Shown in pieces: positions 1 through 7,487 of a stretch of DNA of 64,000 nucleotides. Positions within the stretch are counted from its first letter, which is position 1. The number at the start of each line of letters is the position of its first letter. The translations under genes were made by a program, and so were the position numbers. The stretch is from Winogradskyella epiphytica (GTDB lineage: Bacteria; Bacteroidota; Bacteroidia; Flavobacteriales; Flavobacteriaceae): positions 322,654 through 386,653 of the forward strand of contig NZ_QJTD01000002.1 of assembly GCF_003217215.1 (NCBI RefSeq), in the 5' to 3' direction. The notes under the pieces are model-generated. The model was not told where the DNA came from. It worked only from the letters and a program-made list of their open reading frames with translations, and ran no database searches.

Positions 1-2
1 AA

Positions 3-995
3 CTAAAAGAAATGGGGGCAAAACCAATAGAATATAAGTTACAACGTACTGGGCTTAACCCATTCAAAGACTTTGGAACGATTATGGAATTAAAATCAAT
101 TATTAAAAATAATAAAATTGATTTAGTATTTCCATACACCGTTAAACCTGTAATCTACGGTTCTATAGCTAGTAACCTTAATAAAACATCTGTAATATCC
201 TTAATTACTGGATTAGGTTACACCTTTTCAGGAGTGACTACCAAAGCAAAATTATTACAATGGCTAAACGAAATTTTATATAAATTTTCCATCCGAAAAA
301 ACAAAATCATTGTCTTTCAAAATAAAGATGATCATGAATTGTTTTTAAATCGCAAAATTATAGCCAAAAGTCAAAAAGTTGAATTTGTTAGCGGGTCTGG
401 TGTAAACCTCAACGAATACAAATTCCTAAAAAAGAAGGTTAAAGAAGAAGTTAGCTTTCTATTAGTTGCACGATTAATTAAAGAAAAAGGGATTTCCTTA
501 TACATGGAGGCTGCCACGATATTAAAGAAGAAATACCCTAAAGTAGAGTTTCACTTAATTGGCCCAATTGAATCGGCCCCAACCGCAATTACGGAAGACG
601 AAATTAACGACCTACACAATAAAAATATTATTAATTACCATGGTCTTCAGAAAAATATAGCTGAACATCTGCATCAGCGGGATGTTTTTGTACTTCCAAG
701 TTATTATCGGGAAGGTTTACCTAGAACTAATTTAGAAGCATGTGCCTGTGGAAACCCAATTATAACTACAGACTCTGTAGGTTGTAGAGAATCTGTGAAA
801 CACGGTATTAATGGTTTATTAATAGAACCACGAAATTTGAACGCTTTAATTAATGCAATGGAGTTTTTCATAACACATCCTGAAAAAATAATTGAAATGG
901 GAGAAAATAGTAGAAAATACGCTGAAGAACGTTTCGATGTAAACATTATAAATTCTAATTTATTAAGTTTTATTAATCAAACCTTATCCAATTAA
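3..995 (+). CDS. GT4 family glycosyltransferase, 5' end outside window
   Basis: Retaining glycosyltransferase of the GT-B fold (GT4), predicted to add a sugar to a lipid-linked intermediate at the inner face of the cytoplasmic membrane. Numbering from the first ATG (base 12), the acceptor/donor hinge motif SGSGVN lies near residue 128, the strand LLVARLIKEKG near 150, and the donor-binding E-x7-E segment (EGLPRTNLEA) near 233-243. The frame is open to the left edge (codons L-K-E precede the first ATG), and about 50 N-terminal residues of a normal GT4 protein are missing, so the ATG at 12 is internal. It precedes a phosphoglycosyl transferase, as in many flavobacterial capsule or O-antigen loci. 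The sugar and linkage cannot be told. Confidence 0.9.
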   Translation, partial: LKEMGAKPIEYKLQRTGLNPFKDFGTIMELKSIIKNNKIDLVFPYTVKPVIYGSIASNLNKTSVISLITGLGYTFSGVTTKAKLLQWLNEILYKFSIRKNKIIVFQNKDDHELFLNRKIIAKSQKVEFVSGSGVNLNEYKFLKKKVKEEVSFLLVARLIKEKGISLYMEAATILKKKYPKVEFHLIGPIESAPTAITEDEINDLHNKNIINYHGLQKNIAEHLHQRDVFVLPSYYREGLPRTNLEACACGNPIITTDSVGCRESVKHGINGLLIEPRNLNALINAMEFFITHPEKIIEMGENSRKYAEERFDVNIINSNLLSFINQTLSN

Positions 996-1030
996 ATGGT
1001 TAACTATAATAAATAGTGCTAGTTCTAAAT

Positions 1031-1645
1031 ATGAAATTATATCAAAACATTATTAAAAGAACCTTTGATTTTTTAGCAGCTCTTATTGGTCTATTGATTA
1101 TAGCTCCTCTATTACTGGTACTTATAATTATACTCACTATTACAAATAATGGTAAACCCTTTTTTTACCAAAAAAGAACCGGTAAGCATGGTCATATTTT
1201 TACAATAATTAAGTTAAAGACCATGACGGATAAAACTGATTCAAACGGTCAACTTTTACCAGAAATCCAAAGGATAACTAAGGTTGGTGATATATGTAGA
1301 AAGTACTCCTTGGATGAAATTCCGCAATTAATAAATATTCTTAAAGGAGATATGAGCCTGATTGGACCACGCCCTCTATTACCAAGCTATTTACCATTAT
1401 ATAATAAAACACAAAATAGAAGACATGAAGTGATGCCTGGAATTACAGGTTGGGCACAAGTAAATGGTAGAAACGCCATTAGTTGGGAGAAAAAATTTGA
1501 ATACGATGTCTATTACGTAGACAATCAATCAATTGCACTAGATTTTAAAATTCTGATTAAAACCATAGACAAAGTCATAAATAGAAAGGATATTAACAAT
1601 TCAGACAGCGTAAATATGCCCATTTTTAAAGGCACTAAAGAATAG
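1031..1645 (+). CDS. PglC-like sugar transferase (initiating phosphoglycosyl transferase)
   Basis: Monotopic phosphoglycosyl transferase that would move a sugar phosphate from a UDP-sugar onto undecaprenyl phosphate, the first membrane step of polymer assembly. The 204 residues show the family order: basic start followed by the re-entrant hydrophobic helix (FDFLAALIGLLIIAPLLLV), the FYQKRTGKHG loop, the catalytic Asp-Glu pair in SLDEIPQL, the SLIGPRPLLPSY segment, and ITGWAQVNGR. I chose the ATG at 1031 because the protein then starts MKLYQNIIKRTFDF, as is usual; a GTG at 1016 would add five residues. It has the PglC/WcaJ-core length and lacks the long N-terminal membrane domain of WbaP. Neighbours suggest a di-N-acetylbacillosamine-like or related 4-amino sugar as substrate (inference). 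Confidence 0.92.
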   Translation: MKLYQNIIKRTFDFLAALIGLLIIAPLLLVLIIILTITNNGKPFFYQKRTGKHGHIFTIIKLKTMTDKTDSNGQLLPEIQRITKVGDICRKYSLDEIPQLINILKGDMSLIGPRPLLPSYLPLYNKTQNRRHEVMPGITGWAQVNGRNAISWEKKFEYDVYYVDNQSIALDFKILIKTIDKVINRKDINNSDSVNMPIFKGTKE

Positions 1646-1657
1646 TTATACCATAAT

Positions 1658-2314
1658 TTAGATAATGGATAATTCCTTAAAGTTGAAAATAAAATCTAGA
1701 GGCATGTTGGCAGGATTTAAGAATTTAAATGCGCTGTGGTGGATGTTTTTACCATTATCAATCACTCCAACACTCCTCCAATTCAACACATTAGGAGCAA
1801 TAAAATCTTTTTTTAAATTATCTGCGATATAAAAATATTCGGATGCTGGAAATGCATTTTCTATTGCTTTAAAATTATCCAAACTTGGTTTCTCTGAGCC
1901 TTGTTCCTCAGAAATAACTATTTTATCAATGTAGCTTAACAATCCCAAGTTCTTTAATTTAGCCCTTTGAGTTATAGATCTACCATCTGTGATAATTCCT
2001 ATTATCCCATTATTATCCTTAATAGCCTTAAAGACATCCAGCACTCCTTCAAACGGAGTTATGTCAGGTGAATGATTTCGATATATTTCAATTAAAGATT
2101 GAATATCCTTAGCATATGTATTTGAAAGAAACTTAAATACATTAGAATTTGATCTATACATGGAAAACATTTGAATATATAAATATATCCAATTCTTAGG
2201 CTCCAAAGATTGGGCTATTTCAGTATAGGCAGATTTTAAAAAATCTAATTCATTATATAATGTGTCATCTAAATCAAATACAACAACAGTATGTTCATTA
2301 ACCTTTATATCCAT
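1658..2314 (-). CDS. HAD-superfamily hydrolase
   Basis: Haloacid-dehalogenase-fold phosphatase or related hydrolase, 218 residues, cytoplasmic. HAD motif I is VVFDLDDTLYN (nucleophile and general-acid Asp near residues 14-16), motif II is the Thr in GIITDGRS, motif III is the Lys in EKPSLDNF, and motif IV is IADNLKKDF, where Ala replaces the usual Gly of GDxxxxD. Its start overlaps the end of the ATP-grasp gene by 17 bases, so the two are very probably co-transcribed and translationally coupled. The pair lies inverted inside the polysaccharide locus and converges on the sugar transferase with a 12-base gap. The substrate is unknown; a phosphorylated precursor used by the ATP-grasp enzyme is one possibility. 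Confidence 0.85.
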   Translation of the reverse strand: MDIKVNEHTVVVFDLDDTLYNELDFLKSAYTEIAQSLEPKNWIYLYIQMFSMYRSNSNVFKFLSNTYAKDIQSLIEIYRNHSPDITPFEGVLDVFKAIKDNNGIIGIITDGRSITQRAKLKNLGLLSYIDKIVISEEQGSEKPSLDNFKAIENAFPASEYFYIADNLKKDFIAPNVLNWRSVGVIDNGKNIHHSAFKFLNPANMPLDFIFNFKELSII

Positions 2315-3269
2315 GAACTAAAATTTCATCATCATATCTTACCATTAGTAAATCTTGTTCCCAGGAATCAAACTTATCAGATAATTGTTTATCTAAAAGA
2401 TATTCCTCGATAATCCATTTAGTATAATTGGCCCCTGAATGATATGTTAAAGGGTAGCCTCCACCAAAACGAGGATTAACTTCAATACCAATTATTTTAT
2501 CTTCATTGTTTTTATGCACAAAAAATTGTGTGGTAAGACAGCCTATTGCCCCTTCAATATGCTTTAAGTTTTTCTTTATATAAGAAACTATACTATTATT
2601 AACAGTCAAAGCTTTATATACTTCACCACCTCTAACTTCTAACCTTTTTCTTGGAACCACACATCTCAATTTGTTGGCTTTGCAATAATATAAATCACAT
2701 GTAAATTCGTCATAATATTCAGGGTTTATATACTCTAAGAACATTAATTTCTCATTAGTGTAGTGGTATTCTGTTAGGTCCTTTTTAGACTTAATTATAA
2801 AAGTATCCACACTTCTACTACCGTCTAATGGTTTTATAAATATTGGAAGTTTAAAGTTTTCTTTTGTATACTCTTTGGCTACATTAATATTATTTTCTTC
2901 AAAAAACTTATGAATCTCACGTTTATCTCTACACTTTGAGACAAATTCTTCTGACGAAATAACAACAACAATACCATGCTCTTTAAAATATTGTTTTTTT
3001 TGCGCAAGCAATAACAACTCTGTATCAATAGTTGGAATTATTAAACGTATTTTGCATGACTTACAAAAATCGATTAATTCTTCTAAGTATTGAGGCTCAT
3101 TTAATAAGGGAACCTTAAGAAGGCCGTCTGCTATTTGACAAGCGGCTGATAATTCAGGATTAGAATCTGATGCATAAACTTTCGCCTCCGGATAGATCTT
3201 CTTTATTTCTTTTTGGAAAGATCTTACCAATGATACTCTGCGACCAGCTGACGTTATTAAAATATTCAT
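2298..3269 (-). CDS. ATP-grasp ligase (CarB-like)
   Basis: ATP-grasp enzyme of 323 residues, similar in layout to the single-module carbamoyl-phosphate-synthase-like ligases found in surface-polysaccharide loci. The N-terminal pre-ATP-grasp Rossmann region begins ILITSAGRRVSLVRSF. The ATP-binding lysine segment is LPIFIKPLDGSRSV, and the C-terminal metal-ligand motif is IEVNPRFGGGYP near residues 265-276. Such enzymes form an acyl phosphate and join it to an amine; the substrate here is unknown. It is the first gene of a two-gene minus-strand unit with the HAD hydrolase. It occupies the place where a PglD-type acetyltransferase often sits in comparable loci, which suggests it modifies the 4-amino sugar (inference). 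Confidence 0.85.
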   Translation of the reverse strand: MNILITSAGRRVSLVRSFQKEIKKIYPEAKVYASDSNPELSAACQIADGLLKVPLLNEPQYLEELIDFCKSCKIRLIIPTIDTELLLLAQKKQYFKEHGIVVVISSEEFVSKCRDKREIHKFFEENNINVAKEYTKENFKLPIFIKPLDGSRSVDTFIIKSKKDLTEYHYTNEKLMFLEYINPEYYDEFTCDLYYCKANKLRCVVPRKRLEVRGGEVYKALTVNNSIVSYIKKNLKHIEGAIGCLTTQFFVHKNNEDKIIGIEVNPRFGGGYPLTYHSGANYTKWIIEEYLLDKQLSDKFDSWEQDLLMVRYDDEILVHGYKG

Positions 3270-3317
3270 TCGGTAGGTTTAATTCGCTACATTATCTAGT
3301 ATAATTTTATATAAGTA

Positions 3318-3325
3318 CAAATATA
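3318..3325 (-). promoter_or_regulatory. Putative -7 element of the ATP-grasp/HAD unit
   Basis: On the minus strand this reads TATATTTG, an exact match to the Bacteroidota -7 consensus TAnnTTTG. It lies about 49 bases before the ATP-grasp start codon. No clear -33 TTG was found at the usual spacing. Confidence 0.45.
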
Positions 3326-3649
3326 ACACTTTGAAGAATGCTTATACTATTAATTAATCACAAAACACCCCTATTTAACTGATTGTCTTAATAATAAAAT
3401 TCATTAATAGAATTAAACCTCGACATGACAACTCTAAAATAAATTGTAAAGATGTGCTAATATCTTAAAAAGTGAATCTGTAAACTGTATACTACTGTTA
3501 ACGACGTAATTATTTACTTTTTATCGTATTAATTTGGGGTCACACGAGATAAAACGCATATTTAACACAAATAAATCATGTCCCAAATCCCTCGATCGAC
3601 ATGAAATTGAATAGTAATCTATTGAAAGTTACTTAACAATTTTTTACTT
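3326..3649. other. Divergent intergenic region without a gene
   Basis: AT-rich gap between the inverted ATP-grasp gene and the aminotransferase gene. No supported reading frame or RNA gene is visible. The plus-strand sequence TTAATTTG at 3529-3536 is one base off the -7 consensus and could serve the aminotransferase - Wzc operon, giving a leader of about 110 bases. The gap is long compared with the tightly packed genes around it, which fits a junction made by replacement of genes. Confidence 0.5.
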
Positions 3650-4777
3650 ATGAAATCAAAAATATGGCTATCATCACCACATATGAGTGGTAATGAGCAA
3701 AACTACATAAACGAAGCTTTTGAAACCAATTGGATTGCTCCATTAGGTCCTAACGTAACCGGTTTTGAAAACGACCTGCAATCTTTTCTTAATGAAGAGA
3801 GACATGTTGCCGCATTAGTTTCTGGTACTTCAGCACTTCATTTAAGTCTTATATTATTAGGTGTGAAACAGGGGGATGAAGTAATTTGTCAAAGCAAGAC
3901 CTTCTCTGCTACGGCTAATCCAATAGTTTATCAAGGAGCCACTCCCGTGTTTGTAGATAGTGAAATGGAAACATGGAATATGTGTCCAATGTTATTAGAA
4001 ACCGCAATTAAAGACCGGATTTCACAAGGAAAAAAACCAAAAGCTATTATTGCAGTTCATTTATATGGTATGCCTTATAAAGTAGAAGAAATAAACGCTG
4101 TCGCTAAAGCGTTTGATATCCCTGTAATTGAGGATAGTGCAGAATCATTAGGTAGCCACTATAAAAATCAGAATTGCGGCACCTTTGGTGATTTATCTAT
4201 ACTCTCGTTTAATGGAAATAAAATTATAACAACTTCAGGAGGCGGTGCTATAGTAACACGGACATTAGAACAGAAACAAAAAGCAGTTTTTTTAGCGACT
4301 CAAGCTAGAGATGATGCTCCTCATTATTTACATTCACATATTGGTTACAATTATAGAATGTCTAATATCGTCGCCGGGATAGGTCGTGGTCAAATGACAA
4401 TTTTAGAAAGTCACGTTTTAAAAAGACGAATGAACCACGAAACCTATGTAACTGCATTTAGAAACAATCGTAACATTAATTTTGTTCACGAGCCTGAAGG
4501 TCATTTTTCAAACCGATGGCTGAGCTGTATACTTTTAGATTCAAAAACCAATCGTGAAGGTGTTAGACTTGCTCTACAAAAAGAAAATATAGAATCAAGG
4601 CCGCTTTGGAAACCAATGCATCAACAACCTGTTTTTAAAAACTCGGTAAGCTATATCAATGGAGTATCAGATGAGTTATTTGAAAGAGGATTGTGCTTAC
4701 CTAGTGGATCAAATTTAACAGATAATGAGATTGATAGAGTTATTTCTACCATAAATACGTATTTTGTAACATGTTAA
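3650..4777 (+). CDS. DegT/DnrJ/EryC1/StrS aminotransferase (PglE-like)
   Basis: PLP-dependent sugar aminotransferase, 375 residues, fold type I. It would put an amino group on C4 of a UDP-4-keto-6-deoxy-sugar, using glutamate. The protein starts with the family signature KIWLSSPHMSGNEQNYINEAF, has the VEDSAESLGSHY segment that contacts PLP, and carries the Schiff-base lysine in SFNGNKIITTSGGG near residue 190. It overlaps the next gene by seven bases, and that gene is the matching 4,6-dehydratase, so the two form a consecutive pathway pair as PglF and PglE do in Campylobacter. The exact sugar isomer (bacillosamine type or other) is inferred, not shown. Confidence 0.92.
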   Translation: MKSKIWLSSPHMSGNEQNYINEAFETNWIAPLGPNVTGFENDLQSFLNEERHVAALVSGTSALHLSLILLGVKQGDEVICQSKTFSATANPIVYQGATPVFVDSEMETWNMCPMLLETAIKDRISQGKKPKAIIAVHLYGMPYKVEEINAVAKAFDIPVIEDSAESLGSHYKNQNCGTFGDLSILSFNGNKIITTSGGGAIVTRTLEQKQKAVFLATQARDDAPHYLHSHIGYNYRMSNIVAGIGRGQMTILESHVLKRRMNHETYVTAFRNNRNINFVHEPEGHFSNRWLSCILLDSKTNREGVRLALQKENIESRPLWKPMHQQPVFKNSVSYINGVSDELFERGLCLPSGSNLTDNEIDRVISTINTYFVTC

Positions 4778-6666
4778 TAAATTTTCTTAATAAAATATCC
4801 CAAAAATATGCATCAAAATGGCTTGTATTGCTATTTGATATAGCTATTGTTATAGTTACGTTTTTTTTGGCTTATTTAATTAGGTTTAATTTTCAAATCG
4901 AATTTGATCTAATTACTGTTATCTATCAAATTCCGTATGTAGTAGTAATATCAGCAATTAGTTTTATTGCCGTTGGATCCTATAAAGGGGTTGTTCGATT
5001 TACTGGCTTTAAAGACATTGTTAATATTATTATCGGTGCGAATATTTTAGCCACAATACTTATCTTTTTTACTTTTATTAGCAGACGTTTTTTTTATGAA
5101 GAAAGCATTTTTGATGTCTCTGGCTCAATAATTTATATTCATTTATTATTAAATATTCTATTTTTAATAGGAGCTAAATTATTTATAAAATCTATATACC
5201 ATTATATAATTCAAGATTTTAAAGATGTATCAAATGTGTTAATTTTTGGTGCTGGAAACTCTGGAATGTTGACATATGATGCTATTCAAAATGATTCTAA
5301 AAATGGCCTTGAAGTTGTAGGTTTTATTGATGATGATGAACGAAAAATAGATAAAAAGATTAATCTATTAAGGGTTTATAATTTAGAATCTATTGACCTA
5401 GACTTTATTGAGAAAAATAAGGTTGAAGATGTTATTATCTCTATTCAAAGTATAGAACCTACAAGATTATTACAAATCACTACTAGTTTGTTTTCTTTAG
5501 GACTTAAAGTTAAAATAGTACCTCCAGTCCAAAACTGGATTGATGGTGATTTAAGTGTAGGTCAAATAAAGGAAGTTAAAATTGAAGACTTATTAGGTAG
5601 AGATCCTATCAGCATCAAAAACCCTACTTTAGAGGACCAATACGACAATCAAGTTATTTTAGTTACTGGAGCTGCAGGATCAATTGGAAGTGAAATATGT
5701 AGAAAAATCAGCCTCTATAACTTTAAAAAATTAATACTTGTAGACAATGCAGAATCTGCATTGTACGACATTCAACAAGAGTTCAAACAACAAAATATTG
5801 AGAATATTGAAATAGTTGTTGCAGACGTTCGTAACAAAGTCCGAATCGATCAGATATTCAATCTATATAAACCTAAGGTAGTTTTCCATGCGGCGGCATA
5901 TAAACACGTTCCTTTAATGGAAAACAACCCTTATGAAGCTGTGAGTGTAAATATTGGTGGCACAAAAAATGTTGCAGATATTGCGGTTAAACATAGCGTA
6001 GATAAATTCGTACTCATCTCTACTGATAAAGCCGTAAACCCAACGAATGTAATGGGCGCCACCAAACGAATTGCTGAGCTATATGTGACCTGTCTAAAAG
6101 GAAAAGGTCATACTAAATTTATTACAACGAGGTTTGGAAATGTTTTAGGTTCAAATGGATCTGTAATTCCTCTATTTAAAAAGCAAATTGAAAAAGGTGG
6201 ACCTTTAACTGTCACTCATAAAGACATAACACGTTATTTTATGACAATCCCTGAAGCATGTCAGCTCGTTTTAGAGGCGGCAGCCATGGGAAACGGTGGT
6301 GAAATATTTGTATTCGACATGGGAGAGCCAATAAAGATTTTTAATCTTGCTACTAATATGATTATCCTTTCAGGTTTACGATACCCTGAAGATATAGATA
6401 TTAAAATTACAGGTTTAAGACCTGGCGAAAAGATTTATGAAGAGCTTCTTGCAGATGGTGAAAACACGAAAAAAACTTACCATGAAAAAATAATGATAGC
6501 TAAATCAAGATATGTTGATACGATCGAAGTAGAAAAGAAAATAAACAAACTTTCTAATGTCAGTATATTAACCCAACCTTTAGAAATTGTATCCTTGATA
6601 AAAATTTTAATTCCTGAATACATATCTAACAACTCTACTTATGAAGTATTAGATATTAAAAAATAA
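4771..6666 (+). CDS. Membrane-bound UDP-sugar 4,6-dehydratase (PglF/CapD family)
   Basis: NAD-dependent nucleotide-sugar dehydratase, 631 residues, predicted to turn UDP-GlcNAc into the 4-keto-6-deoxy sugar. Four hydrophobic helices span about residues 15-140, a first Rossmann-like domain has GAGNSGM near 162, and the catalytic SDR domain starts with VTGAAGSIGSEI near 298. The active-site strip is STDKAVNPTNVMGATK near residues 416-431, with the Asp-Lys and Met in place of the Tyr of ordinary SDR enzymes, as in PglF and WbpM. The start overlaps the aminotransferase gene by seven bases and wza follows 28 bases downstream, so all are likely one operon. Length is normal for the membrane-anchored long form. 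Confidence 0.93.
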   Translation: MLINFLNKISQKYASKWLVLLFDIAIVIVTFFLAYLIRFNFQIEFDLITVIYQIPYVVVISAISFIAVGSYKGVVRFTGFKDIVNIIIGANILATILIFFTFISRRFFYEESIFDVSGSIIYIHLLLNILFLIGAKLFIKSIYHYIIQDFKDVSNVLIFGAGNSGMLTYDAIQNDSKNGLEVVGFIDDDERKIDKKINLLRVYNLESIDLDFIEKNKVEDVIISIQSIEPTRLLQITTSLFSLGLKVKIVPPVQNWIDGDLSVGQIKEVKIEDLLGRDPISIKNPTLEDQYDNQVILVTGAAGSIGSEICRKISLYNFKKLILVDNAESALYDIQQEFKQQNIENIEIVVADVRNKVRIDQIFNLYKPKVVFHAAAYKHVPLMENNPYEAVSVNIGGTKNVADIAVKHSVDKFVLISTDKAVNPTNVMGATKRIAELYVTCLKGKGHTKFITTRFGNVLGSNGSVIPLFKKQIEKGGPLTVTHKDITRYFMTIPEACQLVLEAAAMGNGGEIFVFDMGEPIKIFNLATNMIILSGLRYPEDIDIKITGLRPGEKIYEELLADGENTKKTYHEKIMIAKSRYVDTIEVEKKINKLSNVSILTQPLEIVSLIKILIPEYISNNSTYEVLDIKK

Positions 6667-6694
6667 TAATTATAACAATCAAACTCCTATACTG

Positions 6695-7471
6695 ATGAAT
6701 ACACGATCTCTATTAATTTCACTATTATCAATAATAATGGCTACTTCTTGTGTATCTAGAAAAAACTTGGTTTATTTTCAAGATGAGCTTCTTGATGAGA
6801 CCGTAATAGCCTCCACCCCTAAAGAATTAACTTATAAACCCGATGATATTTTAACCATAAATGTTTCTGCTTTAGATCCTGCAACGGTAGCCCCGTTTAA
6901 CCTCCCTTTAGTTTCTAACAATTTTAATGATTTAACTAGTGCTCAAGGCGCATTAAAACAACAAACTTATTTAGTCGATTATAATGGAAATATCGAATTT
7001 CCTGTATTGGGTACTATCAAGGTCGAAGGGCTCACAAGATCAGAACTCACTGAATTATTGGTAAACCAAATTAAGGAGATGGCTAATAACCCAATTGTCA
7101 ACGTTCGCTTAGCAAATTTTACAGTTACTGTTATTGGCGAAGTATCCAGACCAGGAACATTTACCATCCAAGACGAAAGAATAACTTTACTAGAAGCCCT
7201 TGGTCTTGCGAACGACCTCACAATATTTGGTAAACGTAAAAATGTAAAGTTAATCAGAGAGGTTGATGGTCAAAAGAAAATTGCGCTAATTGATTTAACT
7301 TCGATAAACGCCATCAATTCACCGGTTTATTATCTTCAGCAAAATGATGTTATTTACGTCGAACCTAATAACGCAAAAGTACGTTCATCAACATACAATC
7401 AAAATAACGGGGTATTAATTTCCGCAATTGGTACTTTAACCACAATCTTAGCTATTTTCATTGTAAAGTAA
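6695..7471 (+). CDS. Wza-type polysaccharide export lipoprotein
   Basis: Outer-membrane polysaccharide export component of 258 residues. A lipoprotein signal ends at the lipobox Cys in SIIMATSC (residue 19). The poly-export domain follows (YKPDDILTINVSALDP, then YLVDYNGNIEFPVLG), and an SLBB-type beta-grasp domain covers about 130-220 (VTVIGEVSRPGTFTI). The last 20 residues form a hydrophobic helix (LISAIGTLTTILAIFIV), like the C-terminal membrane helix of Wza homologues. The wzc gene follows after 16 bases, giving the usual export pair. Confidence 0.93.
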   Translation: MNTRSLLISLLSIIMATSCVSRKNLVYFQDELLDETVIASTPKELTYKPDDILTINVSALDPATVAPFNLPLVSNNFNDLTSAQGALKQQTYLVDYNGNIEFPVLGTIKVEGLTRSELTELLVNQIKEMANNPIVNVRLANFTVTVIGEVSRPGTFTIQDERITLLEALGLANDLTIFGKRKNVKLIREVDGQKKIALIDLTSINAINSPVYYLQQNDVIYVEPNNAKVRSSTYNQNNGVLISAIGTLTTILAIFIVK

Positions 7472-7487
7472 TTAATTATTAGAGTTT

